From an uncultured Oscillospiraceae bacterium (GTDB lineage: Bacteria > Bacillota > Clostridia > Oscillospirales > Oscillospiraceae): a stretch of DNA of 64,000 nucleotides. Positions 8,240-17,101 of the stretch are shown piece by piece. The stretch is from positions 62,001 to 126,000 of the forward strand of contig CAKUHB010000001.1 of assembly GCA_934655875.1 (NCBI GenBank), read 5' to 3'. The notes under the pieces are model-generated. The model did no database searches. It worked only from the letters and a program-made list of their open reading frames with translations, and was not told the DNA's origin. How positions within the stretch are numbered: position 1 is the first letter of the stretch; every line of letters begins with the position of its first letter. The position numbers and the translations under genes were made by a program.

Positions 8240-8509
8240 TCAGGACCAGAAAATTGTACTGACAGATGTATGCTTGCAGTAGCTCTCCAGACCAGGTGCC
8301 TGATTTTCACATGCTTCAGGCTGGCCGAAGTCTTTCTCACCAAAGTCGCTCCAGTCAACTATACCGTCTCCATTACTGTCAAAGCCATTGCCAAGCAGGA
8401 TTGCTCCAATTCCATTGTCTCTGGCCGGATCAGCGCCGCAGCCGCTGCAAAGCATGTCGTTAGCCGAGATGGAGAGCGTCATCAGAGCAGGTTTTGTATA
8501 TTTCTTCAT
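8240..8509 (-). CDS. Candidate RiPP precursor peptide with EF-hand-like loop
   Basis: 89 residues with an excellent RBS (AGAAAGGAG, 7 bases before ATG). The N-terminus MKKYTKPALMTLSISANDM resembles the leader seen in many small Clostridia peptides of the MKKYxKP type. A CSGCG pair (C21, C24) follows, then a Gly-rich stretch, then a textbook EF-hand/dockerin loop at 44-55 with Asp44, Asn46, Asp48, Gly49, Asp52 and Asp55. Two more cysteines (C67, C78) sit in the C-terminal third, which ends in Trp-Ser. No signal peptide is evident. It lies 16 bases after the GH20 gene and ahead of the HPrK-like, radical SAM, exporter, peptidase and PqqD genes. Precursor status is inferred from context; the family is not recognised. 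Confidence 0.65.
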   Translation of the reverse strand: MKKYTKPALMTLSISANDMLCSGCGADPARDNGIGAILLGNGFDSNGDGIVDWSDFGEKDFGQPEACENQAPGLESYCKHTSVSTIFWS

Positions 8510-8525
8510 GGTATGCGCTCCTTTC

Positions 8526-11500
8526 TCAGCCCTTGACCACGATCGGCTCGCTTGCAGTGCCGTCGGAGTTGTAGGCGATGATGGTGTAGGTTCTGGTCTC
8601 GCTGCGGCTGATGGTCTCCGTCACGGGGATGGTCACGGTTTTCAGCCAGCGGGAGAAGAACTGGGACGGGGTATAGGTTCTGCCGTTGACGGTGACGTAG
8701 GCGACGTCCTTGGAGACGGTGATGCCCAGCGTGACGATCTTGCTGCGGAACATCGGCAGGGACGTGACGTGCACCTTGAAGGTGTCCGGCGTGAAGAGCT
8801 CAGGCTCGACGGGTTCGGGCGCTGCGGCGTAGACCGCGCGGACGCTCGCGAGGATGACATTATCCGAAAGCTCGGAAGTGGTCTGCACAGTCACACTATT
8901 GGGAACCTTCACGTTGCCGATGGCAAGCAGGCCGTCGCTCTGCTTGTTCATGATCGTCACCGTGTACTGGCCGTCAACCAGTTTAGGCTCGACCTCGTAG
9001 TACATTTCCGTGATGGAGCTGATCTCGGTTCCGTTCCAGTCGGATGCACCGCTGACCGCACGGAGACTGACCTGAATCGGGTCGCCCGTGCTGACGCCGA
9101 AGGAAATGGCCTGATTCTGTGCCAGATAGACCTCGTTCTGCGGGCCGCCGTTCTTTTCGTACTCGGTCGGCGTGCAGCTCACGACATTGCCGCCCTCAAC
9201 TGTCGCCGTAATGATCTTGCTGCCCAGCAGATCAATGATGTTCGTGTAGGTCAGGTTCTGTTCTGCGGTGGGGTAGTTCTGGGCAACGGTGCCGGTGGTG
9301 GAGCGATAGACGCGGAAGCCTGCGATCTCAACATGGTCGCCTGCACCATGCTCGATCGAAGCATATGTTGCGACAGCCGGGGCGCGCCGGACTGCGATCG
9401 GGGAAGACGCGATCTGGTCGCTGCCGATGTACTCGGCATCAGCCACGGACAGGCCGTATTCAGCCAGAATATCGGCTGCCGGGTCATTCGCCGCGTTCAC
9501 GGACATGAGCGCTGGTGCAGAATAGGCAGCTGCCTGCTTGGAGCCTGTGGCCTTCAGACCCGCAGCGTAAACGTAAGCGGTATAAGCGCCCTCTGCGCCC
9601 ATTTCGAGATGCGCAAGCGGAACCTGATAGATGTTGCTTGTATAGCGGGTATCAATGATTGCAGCCTTGAGCCCCTGATGGGTGCCCTGCTTAGCGATGA
9701 TCAGCATGACACGGCCGGTCGTGGGGCCGCAGTTGCCGATTAGATCAAAGGCATTGCCATAGAAGTCAGCAGTCAGCTCGCCGGTAGCCGCAGTCGTGGT
9801 AAGGCCGGTTGCCTTCCAAACACCGTTTTCGTTATCGGAGCCTGCATAAGCACCGTCGTAGCCGAAGACGTTGTAGGTCTTGCCGTCGTTGGCCTTTTGC
9901 AGCTGCTGTGCGGAGGTGATGCCGGCGGGCGTCACTGTCCAGTTGGCAGTGTCCGTCGTGGTGAGGAAGTTTTCTTCGTACAGGACGTTGGAAGCAGGGA
10001 TGAAGTTCACGTTTCTGGTGTTATACTCCATAACGCCAGACGCATTCTTCTTACCGACCTTAAGCTGGAGAGATTCCGTCTCAAGCAGGGGCTTGGTCGG
10101 CGTGTAGTACAGGATATGGTTTACCTTGTCCAGTTCTGCCTTGCCGAACTTTGCGCCGGAGATCAAGGATTCTTCCCAGTTCGTGTTGTCATACCCCATA
10201 TCATCGGCGGTAATGGCAACCTTCGTACCGAAGTCGATGATAAAGCTCGTGGTGTTCTTGAACGTGTAATACAGGGTGACTTCTTTTCTGTCGTCGCTGC
10301 GCGTTACATCAACGCATTCGTAGTCAGAATAGCCATAGGAAGCACTGAGCTTCGGGAGCGTCGAGAGGTCAGCGGAGACTGTCTGGGTGTTATTCTGTTT
10401 ATTTGTAACCGTACCATTGGCCAGCGGCCCCTTCCACGGGCTGCCAAGGCCAATATTGGAATCAAACAGTGTGCCTTCCCAAACGGCGATTTCGTATGTA
10501 TAGAACTCAGTATTGGAATCCCGGTCAACATAGCGGACAGTCAGCGAGGTCTCCGTCTTCTTGGCGCGGACATAGTAGGTGACGAGCATGCCCTGTCCCT
10601 TTTTGATCGTAATGCTCGGAATGGTAGCTGCTCCGCCCACGCTGAAATCAGCATGATGCGTGCTTTCATCGGCAAATTCGCCCAAATCCGCTTCATTGTC
10701 TACCCAGACAACTTTTTCCGTTCCGTTATACGCGTATGTGCCAAGCTTCGTCACTTCGGTGCCAATGACATCGCTCCCGTCGCTTGTCGGCGTCAGCGTG
10801 ATCATGTATACTTCATAGTCAGCCGTTTCTACAGCGTTTACGCGGCCAATTGTTCTGGTAGCATCCTCCGCAGCATAGGCAATCGTTTTATCATTCTTAA
10901 ACGTATCCGGTACTTTTTCGCCGGATTCATATTGTACTGCGAAATCAAGAACTACGAAGTCACTGGTTATCCAGAACAAATCCCCAGGTGCAGGACCCCA
11001 GTCGACGACATCCGTCGTGACCTCATCCGTGACCTTCGTCCGCTGCATGTAATATGCAACCAACTGATAGTTGGAATCTACGTCTTCCCATTTCTTGTTT
11101 TCGGAATCGTAGACCGACCACGTGCCATTCAGATAGCGGATACGCGTAAACAGGATGCCGCTCAGCGTGTTATCGTCGCCGCCGTCATACGTCTGTTCCT
11201 CAGTTTCAGAACCGGAATCATCGACCTTGGACTTGTTAAGTGCACGGCCAATCCAGTAGACATAGTTTGCCGTATCGCCGCTATCAGCCAGATTGGTTGC
11301 CTGTTCCGGTGTGAAATCGGTAATCGGAAGACCGTTTTCCGAGTTAATCCCTGCGGTCGTAGCCGGGATTTCAAGATAATACGCCGTGTATGTCTTGCTA
11401 TCCTTCTTATTCGTTCGCGTTTCAGACTTAAGGTCATCGCGAACCTTAAGCGGACGGTTGGTGATCCAGTATTCCAGCTTTGCGGTATCCGTCTTGGTGA

Positions 11501-13559
11501 GGTCTTCAACCGTCACGTGGATATTATACTTGGTATCGCCGACGATGACGTAGGTGTCGCCGGTTGCGATGCCGGTGACGGTCATTTTCGTGCCGCTGAC
11601 CGCGACAGTGGCAAAATTCTCATTAAGATCGGTCTTGTCCAATGTGCCGCTGACGGTAACGGTTGCGGTGTTGCCGACCGTGACGTTGACGGTCTGCTCT
11701 TTGTATTCGACCGTGATGTAGTATCTCGTGTCGCCGATCTTGATGCTGGTTTCGCCCTTCGATACACCGGTGAAGGTGATTTCGGTTTTGTCAACCTTTT
11801 CGCCCGCAGTATATTTTACCGGCGATGCAAATGCATCAGTATAATAGCCGAAATAGCTATAATAAGTTCTATAGAATGTGCCGTCGTTAAAGTAAAGCGT
11901 TGTTGCGTTGTTACTACTCGTCGTTGTCTGCCATTTGCTTCTATAATATCTCAAGTAGTTGCTGCCGTTCTTCAGGTAGGTTCCATCCCACGTCCACTGC
12001 ACGGCGCTGGAGATATCGTCGACCCAGTTTGCGGAGCTGTCCAGATACTGACTGCCGTTTTTGATATAGTATGCTTCGCCGCTGCTTACGCTGGTCACGG
12101 CTTCTTCTTTGCCTTCGGTCGTCTGCTGCTTGTGTTCAATCTTAGCGCTGGCGACCTCATCGAAATTGTCGTCTTTCGTGACTTTCGACGTTACATCGCC
12201 GTCCTGCGTATAGGTCGTGGAGTCCTGACCGACCTTCAGCGTGAGCTCGACCTTCGTCTCCCCAGTCTCGCCGCCAGGGTTGGTGGAATCCTTGTTGATC
12301 GTGCCGTCCGCGTTGAAGCCGTTGGTGACGACACCCGTGTTGATCGTGTCGATGTTCTCGCCCTGCATACGCGCGGCCATTGCGCGCAGCACAAGACGGG
12401 TCTTCTGAGCAACTACAGTCTCTGTTTCTGCGTTCGGATAATCACACCAGATGCAGAACATGGAGCCTATGGGTTTGGAAATGGACGAATTACCGGAGAA
12501 CACGGTATTCTGGAATCCAGAAGCATAACTGTAGCCACTGTCAAAGTTATCGTTCTTGCCAAGGACATAGTAATAATCGCCGTGCGTGTTGATCATGGAA
12601 TGACCGTTCGCAGAAATGGTGGATGCCGCGGCAACATTATAGCCATTCCAGCCGGAAGACCAATAGCAGCACTGAATTTCTGTATTGGGGGTAGAAATAT
12701 CGGTGTATCTGTTGAAATCTTTGTAGTACAGGCCGTCATTAAAGGCTCGCGGCGTCATCTTCTTCGTAATAATGTACGAAGCCAACTCATTGATAAAGTC
12801 GATAAAGCTGCTATACTGCGTGGCATTCAATCGGCTGAAGCTGAAACTGCCGCTTGCATCGTTTGCATATTCATCAGCGCCGAAGCTGAAGAACTTGCAG
12901 CCCTTACCGGCGAAATAGTCGACGTATTTCTTGAAAATCGCCAAACCAAACTCACGGGCATTCGCGTTGGAAGCAACATTCAGAGTATTGTTGGAGCCGG
13001 ATGCATTGTATGCATCATCAACAATATCCAGAATCGCGTTTGCGTGGCCGGGCAGATTCAGAAGGGGGACGATCTCGATGCCGAGGCTATTCGCCTTGGT
13101 GATGATCTCGGTCATTTCAGTCTCGGTCAGATAGCGTTCGTCACCGCTGCTGTTCTGCGCCTTGTTACCGGCTTTGACCTTTGTAACGACCGTCTCATTC
13201 AAATAGGTCGTGCCGTTCGCGGTGAAGGACATATCGTCCAGCAGGAAGCGAAGGCCGTCATTGCCAAAGGCAAGCTGGAGCTGGTTATAGCCAGCGTCCT
13301 TCATTTCGTACAGCAGGGCAATGATCCAATCCTTGCTGAAATACTTTCTGCCGCAGTCCAGATGCAGAATGCGGTAAAAGCTATCATCCGTCGCGGCCTG
13401 TGTGTCGACGACGGGACGGTCGGCGGTCTCGGCGGGCTGCGTTTCGGCGGTATCGCCCCGGTTCCACCATGCGGCGGACGCGGATACCGGCAGCAGGCCG
13501 AAGGTCATGACCACGACCAGAAGAACAGAAAGAAGTCTAGTGAGAATTTTTCGGTTCAT
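8526..13559 (-). CDS. Large secreted GH20-like protein (hexosaminidase/lacto-N-biosidase type) with Ig-like repeats
   Basis: 1677 residues from the ATG at 13559, chosen for its AAGGAG site; an in-frame ATG six codons upstream has none. A signal peptide (1-29, ending SASA) precedes a GH20-like TIM barrel (about 63-430) that opens with LHLDCGRKYFSKDW and carries the Asp-Glu catalytic pair in FSFGADEYAND (D229, E230). The long remainder holds repeated bacterial Ig-like/BIG2 segments and beta-sandwich regions. No SLH, LPXTG or lipobox is seen, so it is secreted or held by a non-covalent module. GH20 enzymes release terminal N-acetylhexosamines from host glycans or mucin. Downstream spacing (16 bases) places it in the peptide operon. 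Confidence 0.82.
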   Translation of the reverse strand: MNRKILTRLLSVLLVVVMTFGLLPVSASAAWWNRGDTAETQPAETADRPVVDTQAATDDSFYRILHLDCGRKYFSKDWIIALLYEMKDAGYNQLQLAFGNDGLRFLLDDMSFTANGTTYLNETVVTKVKAGNKAQNSSGDERYLTETEMTEIITKANSLGIEIVPLLNLPGHANAILDIVDDAYNASGSNNTLNVASNANAREFGLAIFKKYVDYFAGKGCKFFSFGADEYANDASGSFSFSRLNATQYSSFIDFINELASYIITKKMTPRAFNDGLYYKDFNRYTDISTPNTEIQCCYWSSGWNGYNVAAASTISANGHSMINTHGDYYYVLGKNDNFDSGYSYASGFQNTVFSGNSSISKPIGSMFCIWCDYPNAETETVVAQKTRLVLRAMAARMQGENIDTINTGVVTNGFNADGTINKDSTNPGGETGETKVELTLKVGQDSTTYTQDGDVTSKVTKDDNFDEVASAKIEHKQQTTEGKEEAVTSVSSGEAYYIKNGSQYLDSSANWVDDISSAVQWTWDGTYLKNGSNYLRYYRSKWQTTTSSNNATTLYFNDGTFYRTYYSYFGYYTDAFASPVKYTAGEKVDKTEITFTGVSKGETSIKIGDTRYYITVEYKEQTVNVTVGNTATVTVSGTLDKTDLNENFATVAVSGTKMTVTGIATGDTYVIVGDTKYNIHVTVEDLTKTDTAKLEYWITNRPLKVRDDLKSETRTNKKDSKTYTAYYLEIPATTAGINSENGLPITDFTPEQATNLADSGDTANYVYWIGRALNKSKVDDSGSETEEQTYDGGDDNTLSGILFTRIRYLNGTWSVYDSENKKWEDVDSNYQLVAYYMQRTKVTDEVTTDVVDWGPAPGDLFWITSDFVVLDFAVQYESGEKVPDTFKNDKTIAYAAEDATRTIGRVNAVETADYEVYMITLTPTSDGSDVIGTEVTKLGTYAYNGTEKVVWVDNEADLGEFADESTHHADFSVGGAATIPSITIKKGQGMLVTYYVRAKKTETSLTVRYVDRDSNTEFYTYEIAVWEGTLFDSNIGLGSPWKGPLANGTVTNKQNNTQTVSADLSTLPKLSASYGYSDYECVDVTRSDDRKEVTLYYTFKNTTSFIIDFGTKVAITADDMGYDNTNWEESLISGAKFGKAELDKVNHILYYTPTKPLLETESLQLKVGKKNASGVMEYNTRNVNFIPASNVLYEENFLTTTDTANWTVTPAGITSAQQLQKANDGKTYNVFGYDGAYAGSDNENGVWKATGLTTTAATGELTADFYGNAFDLIGNCGPTTGRVMLIIAKQGTHQGLKAAIIDTRYTSNIYQVPLAHLEMGAEGAYTAYVYAAGLKATGSKQAAAYSAPALMSVNAANDPAADILAEYGLSVADAEYIGSDQIASSPIAVRRAPAVATYASIEHGAGDHVEIAGFRVYRSTTGTVAQNYPTAEQNLTYTNIIDLLGSKIITATVEGGNVVSCTPTEYEKNGGPQNEVYLAQNQAISFGVSTGDPIQVSLRAVSGASDWNGTEISSITEMYYEVEPKLVDGQYTVTIMNKQSDGLLAIGNVKVPNSVTVQTTSELSDNVILASVRAVYAAAPEPVEPELFTPDTFKVHVTSLPMFRSKIVTLGITVSKDVAYVTVNGRTYTPSQFFSRWLKTVTIPVTETISRSETRTYTIIAYNSDGTASEPIVVKG

Positions 13560-13662
13560 CGTTGCTCTCTCCTTCATTGATTACGTTTCGTTCGTATTGC
13601 GGGGGTTGGCAGCTTCGTGATGCTGCCGGGTGCGGATTGGGGTGTGCGGTTCCCTCATCCGC

Positions 13663-13709
13663 CCCAGTGTGCGCACTGGGTCACCTTCCCCCGAGGGGAA
13701 GGCTTTTTT
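13663..13709. repeat. Paired palindromes in intergenic gap, dispersed-repeat style
   Basis: Two adjacent hairpins: CCCAGTG/CACTGGG (13663-13680) and CCTTCCCC/GGGGAAGG (13684-13702), the second followed by TTTTTT on the plus strand. It would work as a plus-strand terminator, yet no plus-strand gene precedes it. On the minus strand no U-tract follows, so SLH transcripts may read into the GH20 gene. Confidence 0.5.
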
Positions 13710-13710
13710 A

Positions 13711-15396
13711 TTAGTTACCGTTGACGACTTCGCCGGGGTTGGTGGCGGAGTTGGCGTCGGACCAGGCGCGTTCGAAGGCGGCCCAGTCACGGACGGGCAG
13801 CTCCTTCGTCCAGACTTCGTAGTCCGTGATGCTGGCGCGCCGGTACTCGTGGGAGTTGGTCGCTTCCTGCACGGCGGCGTAATACCACTGGTTCTTGTCC
13901 ATGTTGTCCGGCCAGGTGATCATGTCCTTGCCCGGGAGCAGGTGATCCTTATGCGGCGTGCGGCGGAGCGTGTTGTTGACGATCGTCATGGCTTCGGCGC
14001 GCGTGATGAGCTTGGCCGGCTTGAAGGTGCCGTCGGGATAGCCGCTGATGATATTGCAGAGGTACGCGGCGTTGATGTACTGTCTGGCCCAGCTGGTGCT
14101 GATGTCGGAGAAGATGTCGGCGTGGTTCTTCTGCGACTCGGTCAGCTCAAAGAAGCTGACCGCCATCTTCGCAAACTCGGCGCGCGTGATGCCCGCCATC
14201 GGGCGGAACGTGCCGTCCGGGTAGCCGTCGATGATGCCGAGCTTCGAGAGCGTCGAAATGGCGTTGTTATACCAGTCGGTGGAGCTGACGTCGCTGTAGT
14301 TGTTGGTCTTGCTCCAATAGTAGTTGCGCGTTTCGTCGGTCAGCATGCGGAAGAAGATCGTGGCAACCTCCGCGCGCGTGATCGTCGCCTGCGGGTAGAC
14401 ATAGCCGTCGGGACGGCCGATGATATAGGCGAAGTGATCCGTCAGGTTCAGGAACGGGCTGTCCGGAACACCGGGGATGATCGTGCCGATCTCGCGCTTC
14501 AGGAGAACCTGAACGACGTTGGAGACCCACGAGGTGATTTCCTGATCATCGCCGAAGCGGAGCGTGTTGCTCCAGCCCGGATGATTGACAAGACGCTCCA
14601 TGTGCGCGATGTCGGTCGGCACCTCGGCGGTAGCATAGGTGAAGTCGCCGTCCACCGTGCCCCACGCTTTGACCGTGCGCCAGGTGCGGCTGTCATAGGT
14701 GACGGTCTCGGCGATGCCGTCCTTAACCTTCATGTCGGCGAGCGTCAGCTTGATCTCATGCATCCAGTCTTCGACGGAAAAGTCCTTGTACATGACCTGC
14801 TCGCTGCCGTAGCCTGCGTCCAGCGCTTCGTCAAAGCCGTAGGCATCGCGGCCGGCGTTCGTGTAGACGATCAGCTCCATCGGGACGACGATCTCGCCGC
14901 GCTGGCGCTCGGCCCACGCGCGGTCGACCTTCAGGATGTAGGTGAAGACGCCGTCGGTATAGCTGTCGAGATAAGAGGTATAGCCGTCGGCAGCCGTCGT
15001 GGGAACGGGCTTGAGGAAGGTGCTGGTGAAGGTGAAGGTCAGCTCTGTGCTGTCCGTGTCAAATTCGAGCACTTCCATATCCACGTTCATGTGGATGTTG
15101 AAGTTCGCACGGCAGAGCTGCGCCTGACGCGCCTGGAGGTAAATGGCCATTTCCTCCGTCATGCGCAGCGTGGCGGAATAGGTCACGTCGACGCGTTCTT
15201 CCCGCGTGCTGTAGTTGTGGACGCCGCTGTCGGTGGTGACGCCGTCGCACGTCTGCGTGATGGTCACATCCGCAAGCGAAGCCTTCGCGTCATAGACGTT
15301 GTCCGCTGCGGACGCCATGACGCAGAACATGGACAGTACCATGATCAGCGCAAGCGTCAGGGAAAGCAATTTCTTTCCAACGATCCGATGCTTCAT
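13711..15396 (-). CDS. SLH-domain surface protein
   Basis: 561 residues from the ATG at 15396, which has a GGAGGAAA site. A signal peptide (about 1-31, ending MASA) is followed by an unrecognised beta-rich region of about 280 residues, then three SLH repeats in the C-terminal half, each with a GYPDGTFRP- or GRPDGYVYP-type turn and an ITRAE motif. A linker of about 60 residues rich in Trp and Asn ends the protein. SLH domains bind pyruvylated secondary wall polymers. The gene is transcribed towards the GH20 gene with a 151-base gap lacking an obvious promoter, so it may head the whole operon. The function of the N-terminal region is unknown. Confidence 0.85.
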   Translation of the reverse strand: MKHRIVGKKLLSLTLALIMVLSMFCVMASAADNVYDAKASLADVTITQTCDGVTTDSGVHNYSTREERVDVTYSATLRMTEEMAIYLQARQAQLCRANFNIHMNVDMEVLEFDTDSTELTFTFTSTFLKPVPTTAADGYTSYLDSYTDGVFTYILKVDRAWAERQRGEIVVPMELIVYTNAGRDAYGFDEALDAGYGSEQVMYKDFSVEDWMHEIKLTLADMKVKDGIAETVTYDSRTWRTVKAWGTVDGDFTYATAEVPTDIAHMERLVNHPGWSNTLRFGDDQEITSWVSNVVQVLLKREIGTIIPGVPDSPFLNLTDHFAYIIGRPDGYVYPQATITRAEVATIFFRMLTDETRNYYWSKTNNYSDVSSTDWYNNAISTLSKLGIIDGYPDGTFRPMAGITRAEFAKMAVSFFELTESQKNHADIFSDISTSWARQYINAAYLCNIISGYPDGTFKPAKLITRAEAMTIVNNTLRRTPHKDHLLPGKDMITWPDNMDKNQWYYAAVQEATNSHEYRRASITDYEVWTKELPVRDWAAFERAWSDANSATNPGEVVNGN

Positions 15397-15468
15397 GATT
15401 GTTTCCTCCGTAGCTTTTGGGCGATAAAGCATATCGCTTCCTCACCCATTTTCACTTTTATACTATAC

Positions 15469-15497
15469 AGTATACTCTTCCAGACTTTTCAAGTCAA
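15469..15497 (-). promoter_or_regulatory. Sigma-A promoter of the SLH gene
   Basis: On the minus strand TTGACT (15492-15497), a 17-base spacer and TATACT (15469-15474). It sits about 70 bases ahead of the ATG and is the only clear promoter seen for the minus-strand block running to position 1. Confidence 0.75.
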
Positions 15498-15542
15498 GCC
15501 GAACTTCATAAAAAATTCAGATTTTCTGCCGAGACCGCCCGG

Positions 15543-15571
15543 TTGACAAGCCGCAGGCGGCTGGCTATAAT
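15543..15571 (+). promoter_or_regulatory. Consensus sigma-A promoter
   Basis: Perfect TTGACA (15543-15548), 17-base spacer, perfect TATAAT (15566-15571). Transcription would begin near 15578, which rules out the upstream TTG at 15571 as a start codon for the gene that follows. Confidence 0.85.
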
Positions 15572-15603
15572 TGGGATGCTATATTTATTACAGGAGACGC
15601 CGT

Positions 15604-16329
15604 ATGCGAAAAAAGTCAAAGAAAAAGCCGGGGCTGCTGATCGCACTGCTGGTCGTGCTGATCGCGGTGGGCGGCGTATGCTTCTGGCAGCGGAACAACC
15701 TCAAGGCGCTGCAAATGTCCCGCTCCATGTCCACCGAGACGCTGGCCGAGACCATGCAGGCCCAGCAGGAAAAAACCGAGCAGGCCGCCCGCGCTGCCGG
15801 CGTCATCGTCCGCATCCCGACCAAGGAGGAGACTGACGCCCTGCGTGACAACTCGCTCTCGCGCGACGAGCTGATCGCCCGCATGGCTGCGGATGCCGCC
15901 GCAGACGAGACCTCCCCTGCCCCGGATGCTTCCTCCGGCGCCGCGCCCGCGCAGTCCGACTCTGACGCGCAGCCCCAGACCGATCCGACCCGCGACCGGC
16001 TCAACACCTGCATGGCCGAGGTCTATGTGATGCAGGCGGAATACACCGCGTGGCTCGAAGACGCCAATCAGGCCGCCATCGACGAATACAACGCCCTGCC
16101 CGAGGAATCGAAGAGCGCACAGGCCAAGTTCTCCATCGGCATGCGCTACATGAACGAGGCGCTCGGCAAGGAAAAGGAATGCGACGCAAAAATGTCGGAG
16201 CTGGAGGACGAGATCCGGTCGCTCCTGAACCAGCTCGGCGAGGACACCGCCCTTGCCGACGAGATCCACAGCACATATCTGGAGGAAAAGGCCGCGAAGA
16301 AAGCCTACTATCTCGGACTGCATTCCTGA
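15604..16329 (+). CDS. Single-pass membrane protein with coiled-coil segments, function unknown
   Basis: 241 residues. A very basic N-terminus (RKKSKKK) leads into one membrane helix (about 10-26), then a long Ala/Glu/Gln-rich helical stretch, an Asp/Pro/Ser-rich linker (about 95-125) and a second helical region to the end. The start at 15604 is chosen because of the CAGGAGA site and the promoter position. It is monocistronic: own promoter, own terminator. No known domain is recognised; a cell-envelope role would be a guess from topology only. Confidence 0.75.
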   Translation: MRKKSKKKPGLLIALLVVLIAVGGVCFWQRNNLKALQMSRSMSTETLAETMQAQQEKTEQAARAAGVIVRIPTKEETDALRDNSLSRDELIARMAADAAADETSPAPDASSGAAPAQSDSDAQPQTDPTRDRLNTCMAEVYVMQAEYTAWLEDANQAAIDEYNALPEESKSAQAKFSIGMRYMNEALGKEKECDAKMSELEDEIRSLLNQLGEDTALADEIHSTYLEEKAAKKAYYLGLHS

Positions 16330-16344
16330 CCCGGCACAAGCTGA

Positions 16345-16373
16345 CCGCCCCGGTATTTCCGGGGCGGTTTTTT
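16345..16373 (+). terminator. Rho-independent terminator
   Basis: Perfect 9-bp GC-rich stem (CCGCCCCGG/CCGGGGCGG) with a TATTT loop, followed by six T. Confidence 0.92.
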
Positions 16374-16450
16374 CTGCCCTTTTTCTCATTTTTCAACTAA
16401 TTTACACGTTTCTTACAAAACCAGGCACGTCAGATTGTACAGAAAATATG

Positions 16451-16479
16451 TTGCATTCCCCTGCGGTTTCATATATTAT
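16451..16479 (+). promoter_or_regulatory. Possible promoter of the hydrogenase operon
   Basis: TTGCAT (16451-16456), 17-base spacer, TATTAT (16474-16479), inside a very AT-rich stretch that offers other -10 choices (TATAAT at 16481). It leaves a leader of about 130 bases. No clear Rex operator is seen. Confidence 0.45.
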
Positions 16480-16513
16480 ATATAATATAGCTGGCAAGGA
16501 AAATGATATCGTC

Positions 16514-16585
16514 GTATCTCCGATGCCCTGCTGCTCCCAGCGCCACGCAGTCCCGAGCGTGGTTTTGTTTTATTCTGGAGATATC
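16514..16585 (+). promoter_or_regulatory. Structured leader RNA with terminator-like hairpin before hydCBA
   Basis: An outer helix can form between GTATCTCC (16514-16521) and GGAGATAT (16578-16585). Inside lies a hairpin CCACGC/GCGTGG (16543-16562) followed by TTTTGTTTTATT. The hairpin looks like an intrinsic terminator upstream of the coding region. No known riboswitch consensus is recognised. Confidence 0.45.
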
Positions 16586-16615
16586 AACAGTCATCAGTAA
16601 GGGGGAAATCCGAGC

Positions 16616-17101
16616 ATGAATGATACCCAGCGCGCAAGAACCCTGCAAATCATCGACATGCATGGCCGCGATCCGGCCTCGCTGATCGCGATCCTGCAGG
16701 ATGTACAGGCGGAAAACAGCTATCTCAGCCAGGAAAATCTCGAACTCATCGCGGCCGAGCTGAATCTTGGCATTGCCAAGGTGTTCGGCGTGGCTACCTT
16801 CTTCGAAAACTTCTCGCTCGAAGCCAAGGGAAAGCACATCGTCAAGGTCTGCAACGGCACGGCCTGCCATGTCCGCAAGTCCCAGCCGATCTACGACGCC
16901 GTTCACGCGCATCTGAAGCTGCGCGGCAAGCAGAAAACATCCGACGACGGCCTGTTCACGCTTGAGACCGTTGCATGTCTCGGCGCGTGCGGTCTGGCCC
17001 CGGTCATGACCATCGACGGCGAGGTCCACGCGAAAATGGACCCGGACAAGGCCGTCGCTCTGCTCGAAGAGATCCGTGCAAAGGAGGCGGCTGCTGAATG
17101 A
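16616..17101 (+). CDS. hydC: [FeFe]-hydrogenase subunit HydC (NuoE-like, [2Fe-2S])
   Basis: 161 residues, NuoE/HndA family. The helical N-terminal domain is followed by a thioredoxin-like [2Fe-2S] domain with ligands C79, C84, C121 and C125 (CNGTAC and CLGAC). It is the small subunit of NAD(P)-linked, often electron-bifurcating, hydrogenases and passes electrons between the flavin subunit and the hydrogenase. Its stop overlaps the next start (ATGA at 17098-17101). Gene order hydC-hydB-hydA matches characterised trimeric enzymes such as that of Thermotoga maritima. Confidence 0.93.
   Translation: MNDTQRARTLQIIDMHGRDPASLIAILQDVQAENSYLSQENLELIAAELNLGIAKVFGVATFFENFSLEAKGKHIVKVCNGTACHVRKSQPIYDAVHAHLKLRGKQKTSDDGLFTLETVACLGACGLAPVMTIDGEVHAKMDPDKAVALLEEIRAKEAAAE

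Noticed and set aside
9897..13580. A 1227-residue open frame opposite the GH20 gene
   Set aside because: It is the antisense frame of a long GC-rich gene, with no RBS, no domain and Cys/Arg-rich composition.
16384..16615. Rex operator before the hydrogenase genes
   Set aside because: Expected TTGTTAANNNNTTAACAA-type palindrome was not found in this gap.
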